Shown here piece by piece: positions 5,656 to 6,096 of a stretch of DNA of 6,096 bases (positions within the stretch are counted from its first letter, which is position 1; each line of letters opens with the position of its first letter). The notes under the pieces are model-generated. The model did not search any database. It was given only the letters and a program-made list of their open reading frames with translations, and had not been told where the DNA came from. The position numbers were made by a program, and so were the translations under genes. The stretch is from Desulfobulbaceae bacterium (GTDB lineage Bacteria > Desulfobacterota > Desulfobulbia > Desulfobulbales > Desulfobulbaceae), in the NCBI GenBank assembly GCA_011322715.1, contig DRLX01000238.1, forward strand, positions 1 to 6,096, in the 5' to 3' direction.

Positions 5656-6096
5656 ATGAACAGTGTACAGCAATCCCCTGCCCCTGGTCTTTCAATGGCA
5701 AACAATCCGGCCCAACTGCTCTCCCAACTCCGATATTTCGAACGCCGGTCCAGACGACTGCAAAAGATCAACAGCCTATACCAGCGCCTGGCCGGTGTCC
5801 TGGACCTGTCTGGTATCATTGAAACCTATTCCATCTGGCTTGCCGAACATGTGAGCCATGAGTTAATCGGATATCATAATCCAACCAGGCAACGCATGCA
5901 TCTGTTCTGCTCGAGCCATGGCCCTGAACGTCGCTACATAATAGACATAGCGGAAAAGCTGTTACACAACCGGGGAAACGACACACCAACAGAAAAATCG
6001 GACGACCTGCAGGCTTATCAGTGGAATTTTGCGCAAGATAACGGCAATATCCATCTCCTGCTACTCAGGAAAAACGATCCTGTATCGTCAGACGAT
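5656..6096 (+). CDS. N-terminal part of a probable signalling protein (GAF-like/GGDEF diguanylate cyclase; runs off the right edge)
   Basis: The frame stays open for 147 codons to the window end. The visible part has a Ser/Pro/Ala-rich start, then a basic amphipathic helix (about 19-45: LLSQLRYFERRSRRLQKINS). This leads into NSLYQRLAGVLDLSGIIETY (39-58), SIWLAEHVSHELIGYHNP (59-76) and MHLFCSSHGPERR (81-93). This pattern resembles the N-terminal sensory region of some bacterial diguanylate cyclases, where a coiled coil and a GAF-like fold precede GGDEF. The GGDEF domain itself is outside the window, so the assignment rests on resemblance. No membrane helix or signal peptide is seen. The start is uncertain: an in-frame ATG at 5632 would add eight residues. 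Neither has a strong ribosome site, and I chose 5656 because TACC-ATG matches two other starts here. Divergent from nagZ. Confidence 0.65.
   Translation, partial: MNSVQQSPAPGLSMANNPAQLLSQLRYFERRSRRLQKINSLYQRLAGVLDLSGIIETYSIWLAEHVSHELIGYHNPTRQRMHLFCSSHGPERRYIIDIAEKLLHNRGNDTPTEKSDDLQAYQWNFAQDNGNIHLLLLRKNDPVSSDD

Noticed and set aside
5616..5854. Small plus-strand frames near the right end
   Set aside because: They overlap the longer open frame from 5656 in other frames and have no domain or ribosome site.

Overview
The window holds seven protein genes, two of them cut by the window edges, and no RNA genes, CRISPR array or insertion sequence that I can see. Most of it (from about 700 to 6096) has moderate-to-high GC, dense genes and Gram-negative-type proteins, including a NagZ with no signal peptide and the likely front part of a signalling protein. 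The general look of the proteins suggests a deltaproteobacterium (Desulfobacterota, perhaps Desulfobulbales-like). That is an impression from protein style, not a demonstrated assignment. The left 600 bases are clearly AT-rich and look foreign to the rest.

Layout. 1-530 (minus): 5' part of an AT-rich gene whose product contains two copies of a winged-helix-like DNA-binding unit. 703-2034 and 2053-3168 (minus): a two-gene operon. The first gene in transcription order encodes an SPFH (stomatin/prohibitin-like, YdjI-type) protein with three C-terminal zinc ribbons. The second encodes a 443-residue protein built from two zinc-ribbon halves. A good -10 box and a duplicated Shine-Dalgarno segment lie upstream. 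3522-3872 (plus): a small acidic orphan with a possible helix-turn-helix, divergent from that operon. 3921-3960: a hairpin that probably ends transcription from both sides. 3982-4389 and 4356-5411 (minus): a nagZ (beta-N-acetylhexosaminidase) gene overlapping by 34 bases a gene for a small membrane protein made of two TM2 domains. 5656-6096 (plus): the N-terminal part of a probable GAF-like/GGDEF signalling protein, with a candidate sigma-54 promoter in front.

How they fit together. The SPFH/zinc-ribbon pair is the most interesting part. YdjI-type SPFH proteins with zinc ribbons are known from envelope-stress contexts next to PspA in Bacillus, and here the partner is an uncharacterised duplicated zinc-ribbon protein. 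A TM2 membrane protein and a peptidoglycan-recycling enzyme lie nearby but in a separate transcription unit. An envelope-maintenance theme is plausible for the neighbourhood but is inference.
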